Made by a program: the position numbers and the translations under genes
Assembly: GCF_016591975.1 (NCBI RefSeq)
Contig: NZ_AP024169.1
Coordinates: forward strand, 1,846,001-1,910,000
Source: Anaeromicropila herbilytica
Lineage (GTDB): Bacteria; Bacillota; Clostridia; Lachnospirales; Lachnospiraceae
Reading direction: 5' to 3'
Length of the DNA stretch: 64,000 nucleotides
The notes under the pieces: model-generated
Databases searched by the model: none
Seen by the model: the letters and a program-made list of their open reading frames with translations, nothing else
What the model was told of the DNA's origin: nothing
In this document: positions 1 through 7,385 of the stretch, piece after piece
Position numbering within the stretch: the first letter of the stretch is position 1
Layout of the letters: each line of letters begins with the position of its first letter

Positions 1-48
1 AAATGCACATGCCAAAAATGTAACAATTATAGAGGGTTAGATAAATAA
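1..48 (+). CDS. C-terminal end of a gene that begins before the window
   Basis: Frame 1 is open from the first base to a TAA at 46-48 and ends with a cysteine-rich tail (K-C-T-C-Q-K-C-N-N-Y). The close CxCxxC spacing and the terminator 19 bases downstream suggest a real gene end, but only 15 residues are visible, so no function can be given. Confidence 0.35.
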   Translation, partial: KCTCQKCNNYRGLDK

Positions 49-66
49 CTCGTATCATAAAGAATT

Positions 67-113
67 AAAAAAAGATGTTAACTTAAGTTTATCTAAAAGT
101 TAACATCTTTTTT
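67..113 (+). terminator. intrinsic terminator, possibly bidirectional
   Basis: A 15-bp stem (AAAAGATGTTAACTT pairing with AAGTTAACATCTTTT) with a short AT loop and a T run on the right and an A run on the left. It closes the gene that enters from the left edge. Confidence 0.8.
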
Positions 114-218
114 ATTGCTCTTTATAGAGTAATTTATGATAAGATAGATAAATTGCAGTCCAAACACATTGTATAAAAATAAAATAACAATAATTAGTTC
201 GATATATATAAAAACAGA

Positions 219-247
219 TTGACAAACAGTAAATAGATATATATAAT
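219..247 (+). promoter_or_regulatory. SigA-type promoter for the 286-672 gene
   Basis: TTGACA at 219-224 and TATAAT at 242-247 with a 17-base spacer, both consensus. The start codon of the next gene lies about 32 bases downstream of the expected transcription start. Confidence 0.75.
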
Positions 248-285
248 AAGTAATATAGTAAATGGAATATTAAGGAGATTGGATT

Positions 286-672
286 ATGGAAGAATTAAAA
301 CAAAACTTTTTAAAAAAATTAAAAGAACGAATTCAAAACTGTACCATCAATTCGAAGAAACTAAGAGAGGATGAATGTTACGATGAAGCAAAGCTTGAAA
401 TCATAAAAATAAATATCTATGAAATATTTCAGACTTTGTTTTCGGCAACTCAAAAGAAAGTGCTTCAAATGAAAGCAGGAAATCCTAATTTGGATGAGAG
501 GGAGTGTTTTACGAAAGAATATTTATTAACATTTGATAAGATACCTAAGAACTGGGCGGATAATTATCAAAAAGCAAAAGAAAGAGAAATGGTAGAAGTA
601 TATTATGTAGAAGAAGTTAAATTAGCGACTGCTAAGGAGATTAAGGAATTATTTCTCTCTTGTATCGAATGA
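286..672 (+). CDS. conserved hypothetical protein, 128 aa
   Basis: A soluble, charged, mostly helical protein of 128 residues with no signal peptide, membrane segment or motif that I recognise. The ATG at 286 follows AAGGAGA with good spacing, and a consensus promoter lies at 219-247, so it is very likely expressed as its own unit. The next gene on the same strand (ArsR-type regulator) starts 79 bases later with its own ribosome site and no terminator between them, so read-through is possible. Function unknown. Confidence 0.75.
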   Translation: MEELKQNFLKKLKERIQNCTINSKKLREDECYDEAKLEIIKINIYEIFQTLFSATQKKVLQMKAGNPNLDERECFTKEYLLTFDKIPKNWADNYQKAKEREMVEVYYVEEVKLATAKEIKELFLSCIE

Positions 673-751
673 TAAATATGATTTTTAACTTTAATAGAAA
701 CATTTTAAGTATGCTAAAGTACTATATTCAGTAAGCAGATAGGAGGTTATT

Positions 752-1303
752 ATGCCACAGATAGACGCAGTGCAATTATTTAAGTGTTTAGCAGATAAGT
801 CGAGATTAGCAATACTAAATAATTTAATAAAAGAACCGATGTACGTAGAATTATTAGCGGAACGATTGAGCATTACACCTTCCACGGTATCGTTTCATTT
901 GAAGAAATTAATGGATGCAGGATTCGTGTACTCTAGAAAAGAGCAGTATTATGTAATCTATGAAGTCAATCCAGACATCTTATCAAGCACTTTATATCAA
1001 TTAGTGAAAGCAGATAGAGATGATGTAGATGAACAGATGGAAAGAGAAGAGATTTATCGAAAAAAAGTAATAGATCATTTTTTCAAATACGACAAATTAA
1101 TAACGATACCAGTTCAAAGAAAAAAAGCAAGGATTGTGTATGAAGAGATCTTAAAGGCTTTTGACAAGGAAAAGGAGTACACAGAAAAAGAAGTGAACAT
1201 CATTATTGCTGATTTTAATGATGATTTCTGCACAATACGTAAGAACATGGTAGAGGATAAGTTATTGGAACGAGAGAATAGCAGATATCGTGTGATTGGC
1301 TAG
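752..1303 (+). CDS. ArsR-family transcriptional regulator with C-terminal DUF2087 domain
   Basis: Residues about 5-75 form a winged helix-turn-helix of the ArsR type (FKCLADKSRLAILNNL, then a recognition helix around SITPSTVSFHLKKLMDAGFV). Residues about 105-182 match the DUF2087 pattern: a basic ITIPVQRKKARIVYEEILKA stretch, then EKEVNIIIADFNDDFCTIRKNMVEDKLLER. ArsR-type repressors bind DNA as dimers and respond to metals or other signals. No clustered cysteines are visible, so metal sensing is not supported. The start follows AGGAGGT. The aminopeptidase gene 66 bases downstream on the same strand may be co-transcribed, which would be the obvious candidate target besides itself. Confidence 0.9.
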   Translation: MPQIDAVQLFKCLADKSRLAILNNLIKEPMYVELLAERLSITPSTVSFHLKKLMDAGFVYSRKEQYYVIYEVNPDILSSTLYQLVKADRDDVDEQMEREEIYRKKVIDHFFKYDKLITIPVQRKKARIVYEEILKAFDKEKEYTEKEVNIIIADFNDDFCTIRKNMVEDKLLERENSRYRVIG

Positions 1304-1369
1304 TATCGTTTATGATATAAGTATAGTTAGAAGTAAAGGTATTCAAATCATTGTATACGGAGGTTAGTT

Positions 1370-2365
1370 ATGTTTGATCAAAGACTCATTAAAAAGATAA
1401 TTAAAGCAATTGGGATTAAAAAAAGTGAACTTGTATTATTACATTTCTGGGGAGAGGATTCTGATCTTGAGATACTTCATAATTTTAGTTGTGAGGTAGC
1501 GAGTATAGGCGGTTCTCCATTAGTTCTTCATCAATCTAGAAGCGCTAATGCTAAATTATTTGAAGGGATGGAAGAAGGATGTTTTAGTGAAAACTATTTT
1601 AAAATATTTGATACGGTAGATATTGTGATTGATATATGCATGTATCAGCCAGTACAGTTAGGAAGTAAACTTGAAGATAGTCAAATGAATTATTATCGAA
1701 AGTATATGTCAGATCTTTTTAGGGCTTTAGAGTCAAAAAATAAGTTCGTTCAAATTCGTATTCCAACGGAGCAATTTGCGATGGAAGAAGGAATTGACCC
1801 TGAACTATTTATAAACGACATGTACAAAGCATATGATATCGATTATGATAATCTAAAGATAATATGTGAAGATAAATGTAGTGAACTTAAGAACAAGACA
1901 AAAGCAACTATATATACAAAGAATGATTGTGAGTTGAAATTGGAGTTAACAGATAGAAAGTGGTACGTGGATGCAGGCGAAGGAGATTTTCCTAGTGGAG
2001 AAGTATCCATTGCTCCAGTAGAAAAGAAAACAAATGGTACAATATATTTTGAAAAGTTATGGTTAGATACTGATATTGTTGTAACGGATGTAATCCTTAA
2101 AATTATAAATGGTAGAATTGTTGATGCGAATTCAGAACAGATGCTAGAGTTCATAAATGAGCTACCTCCAAATGGAGATATTGTATGTGAATTAGGTCTT
2201 GGTATGAATCCGAATATTGGAGAACTAAAAGGATATACTGTCTTAGATGAGAAGAAAGCAGGAACTTTTCATATCGCAATCGGCATGAATCATTTGTTTG
2301 GCGGCAAGAACGTATGTATGATGCATATGGACTTTGTGGGATATGGTGAGGTTGTATTCTCGTAA
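1370..2365 (+). CDS. M29-like (thermophilic-type) metallo-aminopeptidase
   Basis: The C-terminal half carries the pattern of the M29 aminopeptidase family: Glu211 in PSGEVSIAP, Glu274 in CELGLGMNP, His301 in GTFHIAIG, and His319/Asp321 in CMMHMDFV. These correspond to the dinuclear metal ligands and support an active enzyme that removes N-terminal residues from peptides in the cytoplasm. At 331 residues it is shorter than typical members (about 400), with a divergent N-terminal half. The start follows a good GGAGG site. It lies directly downstream of an ArsR-DUF2087 regulator and is followed by a terminator at 2472-2515. Substrate preference cannot be read from the sequence. Confidence 0.85.
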   Translation: MFDQRLIKKIIKAIGIKKSELVLLHFWGEDSDLEILHNFSCEVASIGGSPLVLHQSRSANAKLFEGMEEGCFSENYFKIFDTVDIVIDICMYQPVQLGSKLEDSQMNYYRKYMSDLFRALESKNKFVQIRIPTEQFAMEEGIDPELFINDMYKAYDIDYDNLKIICEDKCSELKNKTKATIYTKNDCELKLELTDRKWYVDAGEGDFPSGEVSIAPVEKKTNGTIYFEKLWLDTDIVVTDVILKIINGRIVDANSEQMLEFINELPPNGDIVCELGLGMNPNIGELKGYTVLDEKKAGTFHIAIGMNHLFGGKNVCMMHMDFVGYGEVVFS

Positions 2366-2471
2366 TTGTTAAGAGAATGATGTAAAATTACTATTTTTTA
2401 TACATCAATATACATATTGGTATACTTTAAAGCTTGAGATACTCAAATAGCAAAATTGAATAATGAAAGAT

Positions 2472-2515
2472 AAGGTCAGAGTGAAAAACATTTGTTTTAA
2501 ACATTCTGGCCTTTT
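2472..2515 (+). terminator. intrinsic terminator after the aminopeptidase gene
   Basis: A 12-bp stem with two G-T pairs (AAGGTCAGAGTG with CATTCTGGCCTT), an AT-rich loop and a following T run. The rest of 2366-2725 is AT-rich. I looked for a PyrR-type attenuator ahead of pyrK and did not recognise one. Confidence 0.7.
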
Positions 2516-2725
2516 TGATGAGGATAACTTGCTAAGATATATGAGGAATACTTTCTAAGTTATACCTTGAATTCACAAAGCGAATAGTTTATAATGATAA
2601 CAATTTAGGTAAAAATTGAGATACTAATTTATATTACAGACTTATATTGTTACAAGAACAAAGCGGGACTAATCAGTAAGTAATACTGAATAAGTTTATA
2701 AATTAACATTTTAGGAGAAAATACG

Positions 2726-3499
2726 ATGTCGAATTCAAAGAAGAAAACAGTACTGATTCAAAGTATGGATGCGTTAACAGACGATGTTTTTAGTATGTGG
2801 CTTAAGGATGAGGAGATTGCAGCAAATGCAACACCAGGTCAATTCGTTTCTCTATATTGTAACGAAGGAAGCAGACTCTTACCAAGACCAATTAGTATTT
2901 GTGAGATTGATAAAGCGGTGGGTGCAATTCGTCTCGTATACCGAGTAGTTGGAAAAGGAACAGAAGAATTTTCTAAAATGAAAAAAGGTGATACCATCGA
3001 AGTGATGGGACCACTTGGAAATGGATTTCCGTTAGATAATGAAGGAAAAAAGGTTATATTAATCGGTGGTGGAATTGGGATTCCTCCAATGTTAGAACTT
3101 TCTAAGCATTTGACTGGCGAGAAACAAGTAGTACTTGGATACCGCGATGAGTTATTCCTTGAGAAAGAGTTTGAAAGTTATGGGAAAGTATACATTTCAA
3201 CGGAAGATGGAAGTGTCGGAACAAAAGGAAATGTCATTGATGCAATCAAAGAAAATGGATTAGATGCTGAGGTTATCTATGCATGCGGTCCTACGCCAAT
3301 GCTTCGAGGAATCAAAGCCTATGCAATAGAACATGGAATTACTGCTTGGCTATCATTAGAAGAGAAAATGGCTTGTGGTATTGGAGCATGCCTTGCTTGT
3401 GTATGTAAATCAAAAGAGGTTGATCACCATACCAATGTAGATAATAAGAGAATCTGTAAAGAAGGCCCTGTTTTCAATGCATTGGAGGTAGAGTTATAA
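2726..3499 (+). CDS. pyrK: dihydroorotate dehydrogenase B, electron-transfer subunit PyrK
   Basis: PyrK is the FAD and [2Fe-2S] subunit that passes electrons between the PyrD flavin and NAD in the class 1B enzyme of pyrimidine synthesis. The N-terminal part has the ferredoxin-reductase FAD motif (LLPRPISICEI). The middle has the nucleotide-binding GGGIGIPPMLEL and ACGPTPML segments. The C-terminus has four cysteines in CGIGACLACVC followed by a distal Cys (RICKEG), the iron-sulfur site. Length 257 is normal. The ATG follows AGGAG. Its last base overlaps the first base of pyrD, so the two subunits are translationally coupled. Confidence 0.96.
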   Translation: MSNSKKKTVLIQSMDALTDDVFSMWLKDEEIAANATPGQFVSLYCNEGSRLLPRPISICEIDKAVGAIRLVYRVVGKGTEEFSKMKKGDTIEVMGPLGNGFPLDNEGKKVILIGGGIGIPPMLELSKHLTGEKQVVLGYRDELFLEKEFESYGKVYISTEDGSVGTKGNVIDAIKENGLDAEVIYACGPTPMLRGIKAYAIEHGITAWLSLEEKMACGIGACLACVCKSKEVDHHTNVDNKRICKEGPVFNALEVEL

Positions 3500-4401
3500 T
3501 GAATACAAAAGTGAATCTAGCCGGAGTTATACTTAATAATCCAGTAATGACAGCATCTGGAACATTTGGTTCGGGAGCAGAATACAGTGATTTTGTTGAT
3601 TTAAATCGCTTGGGAGCAGTTGTAACCAAGGGAGTTGCTAACATTCCTTGGAAAGGAAATCCTACACCAAGAATCGCAGAAACTTATGGTGGTATGTTAA
3701 ATGCAATTGGTCTACAGAATCCTGGAATTGACGTATTTGTTGAACGAGACATCCCATTCTTAAAAAAATATGATACGAAGATTATTGTAAATGTATGTGG
3801 TAAAACAACAGAAGATTATTGTGAAGTAGTGGAACGTCTTGCTGATGAGAAAGTTGATCTCTTAGAAATAAATATCTCATGTCCGAATGTAAAAGAAGGT
3901 GGTATTGCTTTTGGACAAAATCCAAATTCAATCGAACAGATTACAAAAGAGATGAAGAAAAGAGCAAAACAACCTATCATTATGAAGCTTAGTCCTAATG
4001 TAACCGATATAACAGAGATGGCGAAAGCAGCGGAAGCTGGTGGAGCAGATGTACTTTCGTTGATTAATACCTTAACAGGAATGAAGATTGATGTGAATAA
4101 AAGAGCATTTGCATTAGCGAATAAGACAGGCGGTTTATCTGGTCCAGCTATAAAGCCAATCGCAGTTCGAATGGTGTATCAGGTAGCAAATGCAGTTAAG
4201 TTACCAATTATCGGTATGGGTGGAATTCAAAATGCAGAAGATGCACTAGAATTCATCATGGCTGGAGCTACTGCGGTATCAGTTGGAACAGCCAATTTCT
4301 ATAATCCTTATGCTACAATAGAAGTGGTAGAGGGAATTGAAGAATATCTTAAGAAAAATCATATCGATAATATTCAGAACTTAATAGGGTGTGTTAAATA
4401 G
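3499..4401 (+). CDS. pyrD: dihydroorotate dehydrogenase B, catalytic subunit PyrD (PyrDB)
   Basis: This subunit oxidises dihydroorotate to orotate with FMN, the fourth step of UMP synthesis. The TIM-barrel hallmarks are present: NPVMTASGTFGSG near the N-terminus, EINISCPNVKEGG with the catalytic cysteine of class 1B enzymes, SLINTLTGMKID, and the FMN phosphate site GMGGIQNAEDALEFI/SVGTANF. A cysteine base rather than serine, together with the adjacent PyrK, marks the NAD-dependent type. Start ATG overlaps the pyrK stop. pyrE follows 91 bases later. Length 300 is typical. Confidence 0.97.
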   Translation: MNTKVNLAGVILNNPVMTASGTFGSGAEYSDFVDLNRLGAVVTKGVANIPWKGNPTPRIAETYGGMLNAIGLQNPGIDVFVERDIPFLKKYDTKIIVNVCGKTTEDYCEVVERLADEKVDLLEINISCPNVKEGGIAFGQNPNSIEQITKEMKKRAKQPIIMKLSPNVTDITEMAKAAEAGGADVLSLINTLTGMKIDVNKRAFALANKTGGLSGPAIKPIAVRMVYQVANAVKLPIIGMGGIQNAEDALEFIMAGATAVSVGTANFYNPYATIEVVEGIEEYLKKNHIDNIQNLIGCVK

Positions 4402-4492
4402 AAAATGTATATGATATATAACTGCATTTAAGAAGTAATACTTTAGTAATATAGTGGCCCTAAGATTTTATATTCAGAAAGGATAGAGGAAA

Positions 4493-5170
4493 ATGGAACA
4501 ATACAAGAAAGAATTTATTGAATTTATGGTGGATTGTGGCGTGTTAAAATTTGGAGATTTCGTGACGAAAAGTGGAAGAAAGACTCCTTTTTTTGTGAAC
4601 ACTGGTTTCTATAGAACTGGAAAACAATTAAGAAAGTTAGGAGAATACTACGCAAAGGCTATTGAAACTAAATTTGGATTTGATTTTGACATCTTATTTG
4701 GCCCTGCATATAAAGGAATTCCTTTAGGTGTTGCTACTTCAATGGCTATAAGTGAATTCTATGATAAAGAAGTGAAATATTGTTCCAATCGTAAAGAAGT
4801 AAAAGATCATGGCGATACTGGAATTCTACTTGGAAGTCCAATTGCAGATCATGATAAAATCGTAATTATTGAGGATGTAACAACAGCTGGAACTTCTATT
4901 AATGAAACACTACCTATTCTGAAAGCTCAAGGTGATGTAGATGTATTGGGCCTTGTTGTATCGGTGGATCGTATGGAGAGAGGTCAGGGAACGAAGAGTG
5001 CTTTAACTGAGATTGAAGAAAAATATGGATTTATGACAACTGCAATTGTAACAATGGAAGAAGTGGTTGAACATCTTTATAATAAGCCTTATAATGGAAA
5101 TATCATCATTGATGATACATTAAAAGCAGCAATTGATGCATACTATAAGGAGTATGGTGTAATTAAATAA
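4493..5170 (+). CDS. pyrE: orotate phosphoribosyltransferase
   Basis: PyrE joins orotate to PRPP to make OMP, the step after PyrD. The PRPP-binding loop is clear (KIVIIEDVTTAGTS, acidic pair followed by TTAGTS), and the flexible-loop segment NRKEVKDHGDTG precedes it. At 225 residues it is the longer form of the family. A GGATAGAGG ribosome site precedes the ATG at 4493. With pyrK and pyrD upstream it completes the orotate part of the pathway; carbamoyl-phosphate, aspartate carbamoyltransferase, dihydroorotase and OMP decarboxylase genes are not in the window. Confidence 0.97.
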   Translation: MEQYKKEFIEFMVDCGVLKFGDFVTKSGRKTPFFVNTGFYRTGKQLRKLGEYYAKAIETKFGFDFDILFGPAYKGIPLGVATSMAISEFYDKEVKYCSNRKEVKDHGDTGILLGSPIADHDKIVIIEDVTTAGTSINETLPILKAQGDVDVLGLVVSVDRMERGQGTKSALTEIEEKYGFMTTAIVTMEEVVEHLYNKPYNGNIIIDDTLKAAIDAYYKEYGVIK

Positions 5171-5192
5171 AATAATATAAGGAGGTATTCGT

Positions 5193-5345
5193 TTGAGCGA
5201 AAAAGTTTATAAATCTATGAAATCTGCAGGAATTTGCAATATTGTACTAGGAATATGTTCCATTATATTAGGAGTAGCTATTGGTGTCGCGACGATTGTT
5301 AATGGAGCAATTATGTTAAAGAATAAATCACATTTATTATTTTAA
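5193..5345 (+). CDS. small membrane protein, 50 aa, at the end of the pyr operon
   Basis: This short frame starts at TTG 5193, seven bases after a perfect GGAGG (5181-5185), and ends at TAA 5343-5345. The product has a charged N-terminus (MSEKVYKSMKSAG) and one long hydrophobic stretch, residues about 14-41, with small residues (ICNIVLGICSIILGVAIGVA) that could form one long span or a tight helical hairpin. The stop codon is followed by a strong terminator, so it is the last gene of the pyrK-pyrD-pyrE transcript. I know no function. Confidence 0.7.
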   Translation: MSEKVYKSMKSAGICNIVLGICSIILGVAIGVATIVNGAIMLKNKSHLLF

Positions 5346-5357
5346 TTATGAAATGAG

Positions 5358-5408
5358 ACAGACAGTTCGGATAAGGTTACAATGCCTTATTATGGACTGT
5401 CTGTTTTG
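5358..5408 (+). terminator. intrinsic terminator of the pyr operon
   Basis: Stem ACAGACAGT pairing with ACTGTCTGT, extended inside by ATAAGG/CCTTAT, then a T run. It ends the operon after the small membrane protein. Confidence 0.85.
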
Positions 5409-5785
5409 CTATATCTATCAAATGTTTTGACCTTAACATCATCTAAATATTAGATAATAAAAGTATAATGAATGAAATATGATGTAGAAAAATATAAAAT
5501 CCTCTTTACAAATGTAAATTAATGTTATATTATATGAAATATATAACAATTCTAATCTAATCTTTTTATTATAGTAACTTCAATGAAAACAATTTACTAT
5601 AATAATTACTATTTATCAAATATATTCTAATAAGTTTTAACAATTCATCTTTTTGAATCCAACTAAAATGATTTGAATACAAAAGCCTTTCTCAATTTAT
5701 ATTATGTACAGTGATTAACACTAAATAATTATATTAGGCTATTGATACTCAAAACTATAAAATTAAATAAAGAAAGGAAATTTAT
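5409..5785. other. AT-rich non-coding stretch before the Tad-like locus
   Basis: About 375 bases without a supported gene. It is strongly AT-rich with no clear hairpin. A TTGATA at 5743-5748 could be part of a promoter for the locus that starts at 5786, but the -10 is poor. Confidence 0.5.
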
Positions 5786-6580
5786 TTGCAAGAACATAGT
5801 GTATATTTATTTATTGGTAAGCCATCGAATGATTTTATTATTTATCTTGCCACCATTTTGCAGAATTTAAGTATATCTGTTCTCATTATCGATGAAACGA
5901 ATCAAATGAAACAATGTATTCAGATTCCAGAGGAACAACCAGAACCAATTCATTATAGAGGGATTGACTTCATAAACATGGAGACTCTTTTGGAGAAGTA
6001 TAGTAGTTTGATGGGTGATATGTGCTTACAGCAAGATATCGAAGCATGTTTAGATATGCAATATCAAGTATACTTCATTTTATCTGATCTTAATGATTCT
6101 ATATTAAAAGAACTTGAAGAATCAAAAGACAATAAAAATTTATTTCTAAAACATTCTTATTTCAGTAACAATCTAAAACAAACCTATCTAATAACGGATT
6201 CCACAAAAAACAATATTGAAAAAGTAACCGATTTTATTAATTTATTTAATCAAAAAGTGACGATTATTCTTCGTGATATATGTGAAGGAAAGCTTAATAT
6301 GCAATATTATTTGAATACTTATTTTGAAAGATATGAATATAGCATAAGAAGATATCAAATACCATTAGATGAAGTAGATTATGAATATAGAATTCGATTA
6401 GAATATGAAACATTCCAAGATTTTAAAAACATTTCTAAGGAATATCAAAAGGTGCTTATGGAAGTAGCAAAAGAGATGCTAAAAGAAATGATAATTGATG
6501 TAGAAGTGTCAGATAAAACATTAAAAAAGGCATTTCAATTAGCAAGAAAAGGAGTTGTATATGAAAACAGCATTTTTTAG
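5786..6580 (+). CDS. first gene of the Tad-like locus, unknown (possible degenerate P-loop protein)
   Basis: The 264-residue product has no signal peptide or membrane segment. Its start (SVYLFIGKPSNDFIIYLATI, then SVLIIDETN) has the strand-loop-helix-strand rhythm of a ParA/MinD-type fold, but the loop has no Walker A lysine, so nucleotide binding is doubtful. The C-terminal half is rich in charged helices. Start is TTG 5786 after AAAGGAA. It overlaps the MinD-like gene that follows by 20 bases, which argues for co-translation and a shared role, perhaps as a partner of that protein in placing or regulating the secretion ATPase. That role is inference only. Confidence 0.75.
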   Translation: MQEHSVYLFIGKPSNDFIIYLATILQNLSISVLIIDETNQMKQCIQIPEEQPEPIHYRGIDFINMETLLEKYSSLMGDMCLQQDIEACLDMQYQVYFILSDLNDSILKELEESKDNKNLFLKHSYFSNNLKQTYLITDSTKNNIEKVTDFINLFNQKVTIILRDICEGKLNMQYYLNTYFERYEYSIRRYQIPLDEVDYEYRIRLEYETFQDFKNISKEYQKVLMEVAKEMLKEMIIDVEVSDKTLKKAFQLARKGVVYENSIF

Positions 6581-7385
6581 TAATGTAAGTGGCAAAAACG
6601 GAGTTACTAGTAACATCGCTTGTATCAGTATTATGTGTGCGATGGAATATCAGCTAAGAAGCATGATAATTGAGAATCATTCAAATCTAAATAGTATAGA
6701 GAATGCTTTTGTAAGGTATCATGAGCATTATCTAGTTAACGAAGATTATTATTATTTCAATCATATTGGTATAGAAGCTGTGATTAAGAAGCTACATTCA
6801 GAAAAAGAAGATGATAATATGATTGAGTCAGCCTCGAAAAAGTTCCTAAACCATTACATCTATTACCTCCCACAAAGTCATACCATGAATAAAGAGGTGC
6901 TTGAATTCCAGTTAAATGAAGTAATTAGCCGTTTGTTAGAAAAGGCTGAACAATGTTCCGATATTACTTTTGTAGACATGGAAGGAAAAGTTAATCTAAC
7001 TTCTAGAGCAATCTTAGAAGAAGCAGACCTCGTAGTAGTTAATCTAAGTCAGGACATTAGGATTATAAGGCATTTCTTTGAGCATTATCAAGCATTAATT
7101 CCAAAAGCAATCTTTCTTATTAGTAAATATGATTCTAGATCCAAATACAATGTGAAAAATATTATGCGTAAATATCACATATCAAAAGAGAATATTGCGG
7201 TAATACCATATAATGTGGAATACAAAGATGCGATCAGTGAAGGAAAAGTGATAGAATTTATCGCAAGGAACTATAACTGTAAGGAAGAAGACGATAATTA
7301 TACATTTATAAGAGAGGTAAGGCATGCAACTGATATTCTCTATCAGAAAAGCAGGAATTATCAGAAGGAGGTATTAAGTGTCTAG
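6561..7385 (+). CDS. MinD/TadZ-like P-loop protein with a deviant Walker A
   Basis: The N-terminus reads AFFSNVSGKNGVTSNIACIS, which lines up with the deviant Walker A of MinD/ParA/CpaE(TadZ) proteins. The signature first lysine (K12) is kept while the second lysine position is serine. Later segments (DITFVDMEGKV, LVVVNLSQD, AIFLISKYDSRSKYNVKNI) follow the usual switch and Walker B-like order. In Tad systems a protein of this kind localises the machinery. I chose ATG 6561 (AAAGGAG six bases upstream) over TTG 6555. It overlaps both neighbours (20 and 8 bases), so it is tightly coupled to the CpaF-like ATPase that follows. Confidence 0.8.
   Translation: MKTAFFSNVSGKNGVTSNIACISIMCAMEYQLRSMIIENHSNLNSIENAFVRYHEHYLVNEDYYYFNHIGIEAVIKKLHSEKEDDNMIESASKKFLNHYIYYLPQSHTMNKEVLEFQLNEVISRLLEKAEQCSDITFVDMEGKVNLTSRAILEEADLVVVNLSQDIRIIRHFFEHYQALIPKAIFLISKYDSRSKYNVKNIMRKYHISKENIAVIPYNVEYKDAISEGKVIEFIARNYNCKEEDDNYTFIREVRHATDILYQKSRNYQKEVLSV

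Noticed and set aside
2560..2725. PyrR-type attenuator before pyrK
   Set aside because: No conserved PyrR binding loop or alternate hairpins were recognised; the region is plain AT-rich sequence.
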